Source of the DNA: Silene conica
Taxonomy: Eukaryota > Streptophyta > Magnoliopsida > Caryophyllales > Caryophyllaceae
Direction: 5' to 3'
Assembly: GCA_029255685.2 (NCBI GenBank)
Contig: CM055318.2
Coordinates: forward strand, 34,088,001 to 34,152,000
DNA: 64,000 nt
Shown here piece by piece: positions 33,756 to 45,859 of this stretch. Position 1 is the stretch's first letter, and the number at the start of each line of letters is the position of its first letter. Position numbers and translations under genes: made by a program. Under the pieces are notes generated by a model. The model searched no databases and was not told where the DNA came from. It was given only the letters and a program-made list of their open reading frames with translations.

Positions 33756-35434
33756 GATATGTACTACAACCAAATCCTTAGTCCTAATTTTACTGACCTC
33801 TAAACAACACTTAATTGACCCCAGGAACTAAGTTGAGGGAGAGCCGTTTTCCCTTTCGGTTACCCGACCGAGGGTGTCTCTATCATATCCTCACTCCATT
33901 CCCGAACATAATATAGTGCCGCCCCAACTCCGGGGACCACAAACACACGTATAAAGCATACAGAACAAGTCTCAAGCAAATCGGACGAGCCGATCAAAAC
34001 TTAAAGACGATTTAATGAGAACATGGGCTCTCAGCCGGTACCAGACCGTCCGCCGCTCAGCCGGCTGGGAGTCCCCTTCCCAATGCAACCAACACGCTAA
34101 AAAACAAGAGGAGAGGATCCTCAGCCGATGGACCGGCTGCCGGCCACCCGACTGGGAATCCCTCCCTCAGCCTATAATTCACGATTTAAGAAAAAGGGAA
34201 AAGGGTTCTTAGCCGGCCGACCGGCCGCCGGCCAACCGGCTAGGAATCCCTTCCTAGCTAATTTTTACGAAAACTCCTTCAACCAAAAGAGTCTCTAAGC
34301 CGGTGGACCGGCGGCCGGCCACCCGGCCCAGAGCCCTATACACCAATGTCTTAACGTACGCAAAATTTCCAAGAAGGACTCCCAGCCGGTCGTTCGACCG
34401 GCTCAGAGTTCCTGAGCCAAAAATCGCAACTTCGACAATTCTACAAAACTTCAAGCAATCGATACAAATCTTATAAATTGCAACAACCAATGTTTACCCA
34501 GCATATTAAACATACATATGAATCATAAACAAGCATTTAATCCAACAAGAAAACATCTTAGCATCAATTACATGTATCCGTCTTAATTCCTCAAAAACAA
34601 TGAACATATGAAGCATATGAAACATCACAAACTCTAATTAAATCATATGATGAACATGTAAAACGGAATCCTAACATATTCCTATATTCATACATTAACA
34701 TAAACGCCTAAATTCAGAAACAACACCACAAACCATCACAAATTGTGCTAATTTAACAAATTAGGTCGAGGTACTCATCATAGTCACCTATTTAAGCCAA
34801 GAATCCTCCATAAATAACCCAAGTATCAACACTTGGTCTTCAAAACTTCATCCTACAACATAAGAATAAGATTACAAAAACCGAAATTTAGAAGAGGGAA
34901 AGGGGCAGAATTTCGTGCACCCTTAAAGTCAGCAATTTATTACCTTAAAACGACGGGCTCGAGACGAGGAATCCGTAGCCGCGAAAATCGCCTCAATCGG
35001 ATAAGAAATGAATATTTTATGAGAGTTTTAAGGTTTGGAGGAGAAAATTAAAATTGTGTTTGTTACAATTTGAAAAATGAAATGAAGGAGGGAGGTAGAA
35101 GATGGTGGGGTTATGGTTTTGTGAGGAAGGATGAGGAAAATGAGTCCATTAACAAGTTAGGCCCATAAGACAAGTTTTAAGACGGAAGCTAAGAACACCG
35201 ACTTAAGGTAACTATAAACTTAAGACGATATAAATATTTCCGGACTATGAAATTAAATTGCTAAGACGAAAATTACGCAATTAAATGAAATCTTATTTAA
35301 ATTCTTTAAAATATTCTCACATAAATTAATCAGTTATTTAAATGCAATTTCAAAAATTGCAAAATATAAATTATTTCTCGAACTTGAACTTAAAATCTTT
35401 AAACTTCCAAGTCCCGAAATATTGGGATGTTACA
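33756..35434 (-). repeat. 3' LTR of element C, proximal part
   Basis: This continues the LTR interrupted by copia B and ends on the plus side with ATTGGGATGTTACA, i.e. TGTAACATCCC on the minus strand, next to the PPT. Five GC-rich repeats of about 86-90 bp start near 34033, 34123, 34211, 34298 and 34384, each with AGCCGG...GACCGGC...CCGGCC palindromic sequence. Confidence 0.7.
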
Positions 35435-38400
35435 ATCACCCCATCTTTCAAAAAGTTTCGTCCTCGAAACTTGAAATCAGAAAGTAACAAGTTACAAAAG
35501 ACAACGCTATCAACCAAAACGTTTAAGCAAATCCCGATAATTTCAAAATTTAGATTTCTTTCAAAGATGTCGAAATAATTTCCAAGGCACAAGTCTTTGT
35601 TAAGGAGTGTTGGGGTTCGCGTTGTACCCAAGAGCCCGACATCCCAAATTAGAGACAAGCCCAAAGTCAAATCAATTAAAATTGAAAACTAGACCGATCG
35701 GGCGCCGATGAGCATATTACAGGTTATCAGACGTCTCCGATAACAAGCTCTAACGTCAAATCAACGCTGATATCAATCAAAATCATAGAACATTCAACTT
35801 CTTTAACCAGATTTTCCAAAAGCAACTTTTATTTCCGAGTCATAAAAATGAGTAAAGTTTGCGAAAATAACAAAAGTTATGAAAAACAGAAATGGAAGCC
35901 ATTCCAAAACCGATCACAAGAAGCACAGAATCACCATACAAATTACTATTAACACAGAAACCATGAGCTTTCAGTTTCACGACTAACAAAGCATACCAGG
36001 GAGGATTGAAGGGATGGAACAACCAGGCTAAAGATCACGGAAGACAGTAACACTTGCAAACTACGGGAACACTCACCACTCAATCCATAAACGAAACATC
36101 GTTACAACGATTCTTCATACATTCTGTGGGGAACGATTCAAGTAACCTCTAGACTCACAATGGTTCCATGATCTGGGATCTCTCACTAAGGCAGAAGCTT
36201 AAGCACGCATCTTAGACTAAGGTTCATGTACTTCCGAAACTCTAACCCAAAATCCTCATTACCATAACATCGAACCTCAAAACTCAGGGTATGGTATCTC
36301 TATCCTTTAACCCTTTTTCCCTCGAGGGACACTAACAAAATCATCCATAACCTTAAATTCTAAACAGATCGATTCCATCAAACTCATTCCACAGGCATCT
36401 TGAGATCCTCAAATCCCAAATTTTTATAACCATAGTGAACATTCAAGTTAAGGCCTTACTAGAGTAACAACTTCTAAATCCTCCGGTTTCTAACCACTTA
36501 CCAACAGTATACACTCTAAAGAAAAGTTCCAAAGACGTAACAACTTTCACTCCTACAGTTTCCATAAGACTTAGTTTCACATTCCGAGATTTCTCAAATG
36601 GTATCCATGAACACTTATAAGTCGCAAATATCTATACTATGATCACCTCAAACATAAATGGCTTCCTGTCAATCACTCCTGAAGTATTATTAAGCCAACA
36701 GGCTTCCATTATCCAACAAGCTATCATAAACGATCCACCCAGCCAGGGTGCATCTTCTAATTCCATTAAGTATCACAATAGGTAAACGCTGAGGTTCCAT
36801 AAGCAACTTAAGGTCAACACTCAGTCAGCTTCATAAGTCCACTTGTAAATGTCTCAACATTCTCACACCGTTACCAATAAATCTCATTCCTCAAGTATGT
36901 GGTCCTTTCTGCAATTAAGCGGTTCCTCAAGATCAAGTAGCACTAATTTACCTCATTCACCCATTTAACCACATCATCATTATCTAAGGCACATTCTTCT
37001 AAATTCATCTAGAACTCCAAGCATTCTATTCAAGTCCTCAAATAGTACATCAAAATCAACAAATACCACTTACACATCGATCCATCTAACATGGAACTCT
37101 CAAGACGGCGCACTATCCAATATCGCCCGAACATTATTATCATAAACTTTCTCAACCAAATTCTGACAACGCAAAACCAAGCATTCCTCAAGGCAGGTAT
37201 CACTACTTCAAGAACAAATCAACCTTGCCACTAATCTGAAAGACAGGGACAAGGCTCACAGAAGAGGTGATGGGATACGGTCTTCAGGGATAAACACGAT
37301 ACAGATCTCGAGAGAGGCACTCGAAAACGACTCGAGGAACAACGAGACGACAAGGTAAGGAACTTTAGGCTATGGATCCCAATAAAATTGAAGCCAAGAT
37401 CAGAAGGAGGAGCAAGGGAGAAATAGGGAGAGAAACGATATGAAAGGAACGATTACGGAAATCTCCCAAGGTGCGGGTATCTCACTATTCTCACGGGGTT
37501 CTCACTTCGTACCTCCCAAATCAAACCATTCAATTATCGGTTCTCACAAACCACTTCCTCAAACGATTTATATACCCTAATCCTCCAATCTTTAAACAAT
37601 ATCATCATTACAGTCACCTATTCTCAAAAGTTTGAGATGTCTCATCTCTGCCGGTTCCTCAAATGACAATTTAATAACACTTTCAGGCCATCACTATATG
37701 CTATATACATTTTGCTTACCTCACTGTCCACTAGATAACAATTCTTAAACCATCAGGTCTCCGAAGTTTCATCTCTCAATGAAGTACTTCATTCTATTCA
37801 CATACCGGTGGTGCATCCTCAACTTTCCTTAGATTCTTCAATAGGAAGAACACTAAGATCCATTAAGTAACCTAAGGTTAGATAACAATTCACTTCTTCC
37901 AAATTTAAATCATAAATTCTTCGAGTATTCGACTATTATTGCTAATGATTCGTATTCCTCAACAACGGGCCTTTCCCAGCTCAATCACTCACCTAAGTCA
38001 AGTGATACTAACTCACTTCAATCATCCATTCTTCATCATTAGCATCTTAAGCCCATTCTCTCAGGTCGCTCTATACCCTCAAGTATCTTATCTAACTCTT
38101 TAAACAGTACTCTTCAATCCCCAAATTTTCACAATCTAAGTATGGTTCTCAAGATTAAGCTCCACAGAATACTAAGTATACAACTCAACTTTCGAGCAAG
38201 TACCCTATCACTCACTTTCACTCTCCCAATTGGTTAGACAACTAGACACTTGGATCGTCAAAACATGTCTCTCGATACCTCTTAAGTTTTCCCTCAAATA
38301 ACAACCTTCTCAGAACACAACTCACGGTTATCCTAAAACTAGTTATTCCAAATCCAACATAGGGGAGATTACCTACAGGGCACCTTGAGAAAGTAAGCAA

Positions 38401-38791
38401 CAGGGTTAAGTTGAAAAGATATGAAGATCTGTTCAAGCAAGACATACAATTATTCTACAAGAAGGATGTGTATCCAGAGTTATCAAAGAAGGTGATGCAC
38501 AAAGAAAGAGGAGTATCTCCAAGGCTCGGAAGCATTCTCCAACAGTAGCACGAATCTTCTATCTTCGGTAGAAACTCCAGTCTTGATCGCCAAATGAATA
38601 AGCCCACGGTTCGTCGATTGAAAGACAATAAAGTAAAATCAATGACAATCAACAAACACGTTAGAACCTAATAAAAGCAATCAAAAAACAGACTACCACT
38701 TGTCTTTAAATCTACCCCATATCTCATTCATTATTCAATTATATGGTCAAGTTAATTTTGGGGGTCACATGAGTGCGTCGGGAGCGATAAC
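35435..38791 (-). other. internal region of element C, no coding capacity seen
   Basis: There are 3.36 kb between PPT and PBS. The minus-strand frame at 35670-35371 contains the SDFKFRGRNFLKDG stretch that corresponds to the end of chromovirus pol. Otherwise no gag, protease, RT or integrase motif was found. C is therefore a deletion derivative or a LARD-like non-autonomous element. Confidence 0.55.
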
Positions 38792-38803
38792 GCTCTGATA
38801 CCA
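38792..38803 (-). other. primer-binding site of element C
   Basis: TGGTATCAGAGC on the minus strand (initiator tRNA-Met), two bases after the LTR end at 38806. Confidence 0.85.
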
Positions 38804-38805
38804 AC

Positions 38806-39230
38806 TGTAAAACCCCTCGTCGTAGCGGAAAAACAAAACATACAAACATGCCAAAATTTACACGGAATTTAAAATTTAACATGCAAGATAAGACTAGGTG
38901 AATTAAAACAAACTATACAGACTGAAATAACCAACATAGATAAGTATGTAAGTCTAAGTACGAAAAGTATAAGTACAAAAACAGCCTGGGATGGCACATC
39001 CCTACAGGCACTCGTATGTATATCAAAACTTGGTCTAGCTAAAACGATAAACGGGTAAGTCAATGACGATAAAATCATCGCTCGCTAGCCTCCTATAACC
39101 CACCAGCAACCTGTCATGTACCTGCATACATGAAAACATGTACGCCACAATCAGTGGGGAGTGACTAGAGTTCTCCTAGCCACCTATTGTTAACGACACG
39201 TAACACGTAAGGCATCCAGCATACTTCAAC
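38806..39230 (-). repeat. 5' LTR of element C, truncated
   Basis: It matches the first 425 bp of the left LTR (24354-24779) with scattered changes. The match stops at CATACTTCAAC, 16 bp before a (TA)n tract. The other 2 kb of this LTR are not seen in the window. Confidence 0.75.
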
Positions 39231-39246
39231 ATTTATAACATGCGCA

Positions 39247-39284
<38 letters not shown>
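39247..39284. repeat. (TA)n microsatellite
   Basis: A pure dinucleotide tract and left border of the foldback element that follows. Confidence 0.9.
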
Positions 39285-39288
<4 letters not shown>

Positions 39289-39677
39289 TTGAGATCCGGT
39301 GAGAACCACCTTACCATGGGAACTTTGTGAGAACTCTACCTTACGGACTTTTTAAAAAAAAATTAATGACATAATTGGATTCGGCATGACATTTTATAGC
39401 TAGAGAACATATTTTTTGGTCTAGAAAATAAATATTAGTGACGGAAATCAAGGTGAGATACGTTTTATTTATTTGCATGCACCTACTATCTATTTTTTCG
39501 TATCTATCATTTTTCCGCCACTAGTATTTATTTTCTAGATCAAGAAATATGTTCTCTGGCCATAAAATTTCATGCCGAATCCAATTATGTCATTAATTTT
39601 TAAAAAAAAACTCCGTAAGGAAGAGTTCTCACCGGTTTTCATTGTAAGGTGGTTCTCACCGGATCCCAACCCTATAT

Positions 39678-39680
<3 letters not shown>
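39281..39680. mobile_element. GTGAGAAC-box foldback element E4 (short form)
   Basis: The same family as 3215-3613 and 5705-6105 but in reverse orientation. The left end is TATATAGACTTGAGATCCGG and the complement of the right end is TATATAGGGTTGGGATCCGG. TA repeats lie on both sides. Confidence 0.65.

Positions 39681-39716
<36 letters not shown>
39680..39716. repeat. (TA)n microsatellite
   Basis: A dinucleotide tract between two GTGAGAAC-box elements. Confidence 0.9.
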
Positions 39717-39718
<2 letters not shown>

Positions 39719-41708
39719 TCTAGGATCGGGTGAGAACGGTTATTCGGTGCATACGGTGAGAACGACCTACAACCATTGGATTAAAATACCCACAACCCAC
39801 ATTCTAGATAGATTTTTTGACGGGATAGATAATTTTTTTTTTACCTTTTTACACAAACATAGATACATTTTTTTTACGGAGTAAATACTTTTTTTTTTAC
39901 CTTTTTACGTAAACCTATATACATTTTTTTGACGGAGTAGATACATTTTTTTTACTTTTTTACGTAAACCTAGATACATTTTTTGACGGAGTAGATACAT
40001 TTTTTTTACTTTTTTTACATAAACCTAGATACATTTTTTGAAGGAGTAGATACATTTTTTTTTAATTTTTTTAGATAAACCTAGATACATTTTTTGAAGT
40101 AGTAGATACATTTTTTTTTTTACTTTTTTACGTAGACCTAGATACATTTTTTGAAGGAGTAGATACATTTTTTTTACATTTTTAACATAAACCTAGATAC
40201 ATTTTTTAAAGGAATAGATACATTTTTTTTTTACTTTTTACGTAAACCTAGATACATTTTTTGACGGAGTATATACATTTTTTTTACTCTTTTTACAAAA
40301 ACCTAGATACATTTTTTGAAGGAGTAGATACATTTTTTTTTTACTTTTTTACATAAATCTAGATACATTTTTTGACGGACTAGATATATATATATTTTTT
40401 TTTTTTTTACTTTTTTACATAAACCTAGATACATTTTTTAACGGATTAGATACATTTTTTTACTTAAATCTAAATTCATTTTTTGACGGAATAAATACAT
40501 TTTTTTTTACTTTTTTACATAAACCTAGATACATTTTTTGACGGGTAGATACATTTTTTACTTAAACCTAGATACATTTATTTACTTAAACCTAGATACA
40601 CTTTTTGACGGGTAGATACATTTTTTTTTAATTTTGAACATAAACCTAGATACATTTTTGGACGGGTAGATACATTTTTATTTTACTTCAACCTAGATAC
40701 ATTTTTTGACGAGCTAGATACAATTTTTTTAATATTTTTTACATAAACCTAGTTACATTTTTTGACGGAGTAGATATATTTTTTTAAATTAAACCTAGAT
40801 ACATTTTTTGACGGATTAGATACATTTTTTTACTTTTTTTTACATAAACCTAGATACTTTTATTGACGGGTAGATACATTTTTTTACTTAAACCTAGATA
40901 TATTTTTTGACGGAGTAGATACATTTTTTACATTTTTACATAAACCTAAATACATTTCTTAACGGAGTAGATATATTTTTTTTTTTACTTTTTACATAAA
41001 ATTATATACATTTTTTAACAGAGTGAATACATTTTTTTTACTAATTTTAGACAACTATAAAAGTTTTTTTTTTACTTTTAATTTCTAAGTACATTTTATA
41101 ACTATACAGGTACGTTTTTTTTCATCTAGGTGCATGTTTTTCCAATATAGCAAAAAATATGAATTAGCTAGATATACAAATTTAAATTTCTTGTACAATA
41201 AGCTTTAATATTCTAACAAGTAGTAGTACATATATTGAATCAATATGAGAAAAAATAGGCATCCCTGGAATAAATAGTTGTATCAGTTAGTTATTTCGAC
41301 CCATGATTGAAAATATTAATTGGAGTTGAAAAAATGGGAAAGTTGCATGGATTTGCTTTATCCTTTTTGGAATAAGACGCAGTCTAAGAATGAATAGGAC
41401 AATTGGTGATGAAAAAGTTGGGGCCAAAGTCCATTTACTGAGCATCTGTCCAATTATTTGAGACCATGTTTTCAGGTGGAAGCAATAAAGCAAAAAGTGT
41501 GGGCGATAGGTGTCTTCCTCTGATCGATCTTCCCAAATGCTGGAGCTAGATGAAAGAAAAGGAATCCACGTTTACACTTTACAAAGAAAAAGAATAGTTC
41601 GTCGGGTTTCGTTAGTTTAATTGATGGTTTTAATTTGGGATCTAAAGCCATTCGTTCACTCTGATCCAAGGGTTGGGGTGTGTTCTCACCGTTCTCACCG
41701 GATCTTGC

Positions 41709-41735
<27 letters not shown>
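39715..41735. mobile_element. GTGAGAAC-box element E5 (2-kb form)
   Basis: The left end is GGATCGGGTGAGAACGGTTA followed by TTCGGTGCATACGGTGAGAAC, nearly the left end of the element at 3609. The complement of the right end reads AAGATCCGGTGAGAACGGTGAGAAC in outline, with two adjacent boxes. A CCATTGGAT/TGATCCAAGG subterminal box is on both sides. The left half is a T-rich minisatellite and the right half (41040-41690) is unique. No credible gene was found. The right end passes through a (CT)n run into a TA-rich array. Confidence 0.55.
39830..41035. repeat. T-rich minisatellite inside E5
   Basis: About 20 imperfect units of roughly 50-65 bp are built on CCTAGATACATTTTTTGACG and GAGTAGATACATTTTTTTT. 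It shares the TAGATACATTTTTTT core with the minisatellite at 3940-4320. Confidence 0.75.
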
Positions 41736-41797
<62 letters not shown>

Positions 41798-42158
41798 CAT
41801 ATATATATATATATATACATACATATATATATATATATATACATACATATATATATATATATATACATACATATATATATATATATATACATACATATAT
41901 ATATATATATATACATACATATATATATATATATATACATACATATATATATATATATATACATACATATATATATATATATATACATACATATATATAT
42001 ATATATATACATACATATATATATATATATATACATACATATATATATATATATATACATACATATATATATATATATATACATACATATATATATATAT
42101 ATATACATACATATATATATATATATATACATACATATATATATATACATATACATAC

Positions 42159-42221
<63 letters not shown>

Positions 42222-42228
42222 CATATAT
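41708..42228. repeat. (CT)n, (TA)n and a 24-bp ACATACA(TA)n array
   Basis: A (CT)n run (41708-41732) leads into (TA)n. From 41793 to about 42140 a 24-bp unit ACATACAT plus eight AT steps repeats about 15 times almost perfectly. All long Ile/Tyr frames over this stretch, on both strands, are repeat artefacts. Confidence 0.9.
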
Positions 42229-45200
42229 ATATGGTCGGGATCCAGTGAGAACCACCCTTATAATGAGAACCATGAGAACCTTCACTAAATCGCCACCAAA
42301 TCTCGCTTCGAAAGTTTCGATGGATCATTTACTATTAGTTTAACTTATTCAAATACACACTTTAGTATCATTAAACAAAATTTATTGATTTTATTAACAA
42401 AATATATACTTAGTGTACCAAAATACAATTAGGTATACTAAAACGGTTATAAATGCACTAAAACGACCACTATGTGCATGAAATTTTTTACATGCATGAA
42501 AATGACTACTAGGTGCATGAAAATTGTTGGAAACTAAGTTCCACATTTTATACTCATATCTAATGTGAGTTTTGTTTCTTTAAGTTTAGGTCATAAAACT
42601 TAAATAGATCTTATGCATGCATGATGATATCATAAGATGTGAAAGTCCTTACATTGGTTTTAGAAGGTTTATACTCAATAATCACCTATTACTTGAGTCT
42701 TCAAAATCGAAATACCCTTACAACGATCTAAGAAAAATCGTCTCCAAAAGATGCGTATCAAGGACCCGATCTCAAACTAATACTAATTTTGTTACTAGAA
42801 AATTAGTATAAGTGTACTAGCAATAATAATAATAATATTACTCTTAATATTATTAATATAGGAAATAATATATTTTCCTAGAAAAACTCTTTTACTAGAA
42901 ATATAGATAGAATGATGTTGTTAGTAATTATGTGAAATAAGCACCAACACTTGGTTTCACAAATGCATGGATGGTATGTATATATTGAGCAACATAGGCT
43001 TGTTACACAAGCCATATGGCCGGCCAACATGCATACCTAAGGCCAATGCATGGCCTCTTACACAATGCAAAAGAAACAAAGATGCCTTACACATCTCTTA
43101 CACACTTACACACCTATTCATAGGTTTTGTAAGGCTTTGTGTAAAACATACACAATCACAACATACTACTATATGCACGGCTGAAATGGGTCTAAATATG
43201 GACCCATTTTATCTTTGTCAATTGTGTTAATTTGTAACATGTCACATATTTTCCATAACACATGACTCAATTTGTCAATTGTGCAATTTTAACTATTAAA
43301 ATTCATAATTTACAAATTTATTACATTTAAATAAATACACCAATAATTCGAAATTATTTTTGTACAAAAATGTAATGTCATAATTTTAATTACAACTCTT
43401 TGTAATTTTATGATCAACCGTGTTCATTCTCAATTTAATCGTTTCCCAAACGAATAAATAAAAACCGAGTAATAAAACTATTTTATTACTTTGACTATTA
43501 TTATTATAATCCCATTATAAAAATATTCGCCGTATAAAATTATTTCCAAAATTTCCAGTTATTAATTAATTTGTATCCAATACAATATTAATTAATTATT
43601 TCATTGAGACGGAATTCCCTAAAGATATGACCTTAAGGGATCAACTGATCACCACCATCATATGACGATAATGTCAAACTCTAGACAGCCAATCATTATC
43701 GATAAATGTTGATCAGTCGACTTTAAAAGAGTAACACTCCCAGTTGTGTTTCATTCAAATGAGTTTTAATTACGTCAACACACTATTGTCGAGGACACTT
43801 CCTCCAACAATCTCCCACTTGTCCGAGACAAGTGTGTGTCACCAATTCTCTTGCCCTATTACTATCTCCCACTCAATGCATGGCGTCCTCTCAGGTCGTG
43901 CCGGCAATTGATTAAAATCTAGAGTGGTTTATCTCGATCTGGAGTTTATAACTACTGACCGGAATTATCTACCATAGATACCTTCCGAGCGTGGCCACGC
44001 ATTTCTAGTTATCATTCTCCTCGAGTGGCCTAGAGATATTTCTCAACCCTGACAAGGGGTGGACAATTCCTAATTGACTTATTCCTTCCGGCTGGCCACA
44101 GCCCATCATAACCCAAAATATGTCCTTATAAACCCCAGTTACGAAGGTGTTAGGACATAAATCAAAGTTAATCTGAAAACTATATATATGCCACCTCAGA
44201 GAACAGTCATCAGTCCAAGAACTGACTCATGTGAAACACGATAGATGCTCCCGCCACGACCAGGCAGTCTTTTAATAAGAGTACGCCAGAGCTCTATCAG
44301 CGGTCGTTAGCCCGGCAAATGTATCTTAACATGTCTATGCCTAGGTGATCGATTAGTCATCCCGTATGACTCTATGGCAATTGAACTCGCCATCAATCGC
44401 ATCACACATCCGGTTGCATTGAGATGTCACCTCACTTAAGCAACTAGGGGCGAGGTCATGATAATTCAATTCACTTTAATGGGGTTCAATATGGTCTTAC
44501 CATCCCATTTGAATTTTACTTGACCTTTCGTGAGTTATAAATAACTCAAGCAATTAGTGGATTCCACCATCCAAGTGGTCAACCTTTGAACACCATTTAA
44601 TTTACAATCAGCTTTAGGGTCTCTCGTTTACATCCCTTAAAATTGTAATTATCTTCATTTTGAGTAAACCAGGTTTACCACGGTTCGTGCGAGCGTTCAC
44701 TTTGCGGATCATATCCATACATTGATCTTTCCTCTGAAAGAGACAAGTCATTCTAATGACTAGCGAATAAGATTATGTGCATTGTGTAACTCCCAGCCAC
44801 AACAATGCTTTTACATAATTTGTATTTTAACTACATGGTCATCACAAGATTCTACAAAATGTGTAAGTTCACAAGCCGTGCATATAGTAGTATGTTGTGA
44901 TTGTGTATGTTTTACACAAAGCCTTACAAAACCTATGAATAGGTGTGTAAGTGTGTAAGAGATGTGTAAGGCATCTTTGTTTCTTTTGCATTGTGTAAGA
45001 GGCCATGCATTGGCCTTAGGTATGCATGTTGGCCGGCCATATGGCTTGTGTAACAAGCCTATGTTGCTCAATATATACATACCATCCATGCATTTGTGAA
45101 ACCAAGTGTTGGTGCTTATTTCACATAATTACTAACAACATCATTCTATCTATATTTCTAGTAAAAGAGTTTTTCTAGGAATATATATTATTTCCTATAT

Positions 45201-45790
45201 TAATAATATTAAGAGTAATATTATTATTATTATTTCTAGTACACTTATACTAATTTTCTAGTAACAAAATTAGTATTAGTTTGAGATCGGGTCCTTGATA
45301 CGCATCTTTTGGAGACGATTTTTCTTAGATCGTTGTAAGGGTATTTCGGTTTTGAAGACTCGAGTAATAGGTGATTATTGAGTATAAACCTTCTAAAACC
45401 AATGTAAGGACTTTCACATCTTATGATATCATCATGCATGCATAAGATCTATTTAAGTTTTATGACCTAAATTTAAAGAAACAAAACTCACATTAGATAT
45501 GAGTATAAAATGTGGAACTTAGTTTCCAACAGGCTTTACGTGCATTAAAACGAGTTCTAGGTGCATGAAAAATGATAGATACGTAAAAATCGGTAGTATG
45601 TGCATGAATATGAACAAAACGTATCTCACCTCGATTTCCGTCACTAGTATATATTTTCTATACCAAGAAATATGTTCTCTACCCATAAAATTCTATGACG
45701 AATCCAAATATGTCATTAATTTTTTTTAAAAAGTTCGTAAGGTAGAGTTCTCATGGTTCTCATTATATTGGTGGTTCTCATAGGATTCCA

Positions 45791-45800
<10 letters not shown>
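42229..45800. mobile_element. GTGAGAAC-box foldback element E6, split by retroelement DNA
   Basis: The left end GGTCGGGATCCAGTGAGAAC (from 42229) and the complement of the right end (GGAATCCTATGAGAACC, to 45800) are diverged versions of the family ends. The right half (45540-45800) is alignable with the right half of the element at 5705-6105. The element body is 42229-42524 plus 45532-45800. Confidence 0.5.
42525..45531. mobile_element. copia-like LTR pieces in inverted arrangement (F)
   Basis: A minus-strand LTR lies at 42525-43809 (starts TGTTGGAGGAAGTGTCC, ends TTAGTTTCCAACA) next to a PPT-like GACAAGTGGGAGAT at 43810-43823 and a non-coding internal piece to about 44873. The interval 44874-45531 is an inverted copy (658 bp, few differences) of the LTR end 42525-43183. 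Part of the LTR (43620-43809) resembles the LTRs of copia A and B. Flanks AAAAT and GGCTT do not form a duplication, so this is a rearranged remnant. No coding sequence was found. Confidence 0.55.

Positions 45801-45856
<56 letters not shown>
45796..45856. repeat. (TA)n microsatellite
   Basis: A pure dinucleotide tract between the split foldback element and the tandem array. Confidence 0.9.

Positions 45857-45859
<3 letters not shown>

Larger units (their letters stand above)
24354..39230 (-). mobile_element. Ty3/gypsy-type element C, large non-coding derivative, right LTR truncated
   Basis: It lies on the minus strand. The 3' LTR (24354-35434 without copia B) is about 2,441 bp. The PPT side reads GATGGGGTGAT before TGTAACATCCC. 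The internal region 35435-38791 has no RT, integrase or protease frame. PBS is at 38792-38803, and the 5' LTR starts at 38806 but is recognisable only to 39230. The segment GAGGACGAAACTTTTTGAAA before the PPT is characteristic of Tekay/Del chromoviruses, where it ends pol. It is inserted in gag of element D. Confidence 0.7.

Noticed and set aside
41472-42343. Several overlapping 180-250-codon frames rich in Ile/Tyr/Val on both strands
   Set aside because: They are six-frame readings of the (TA)n and ACATACA(TA)n array and have no coding content.
42617-45439. Paired 64-92-codon frames at 42617, 42967, 44811 and 45245
   Set aside because: Mirror images in the inverted LTR arms; no recognisable protein.
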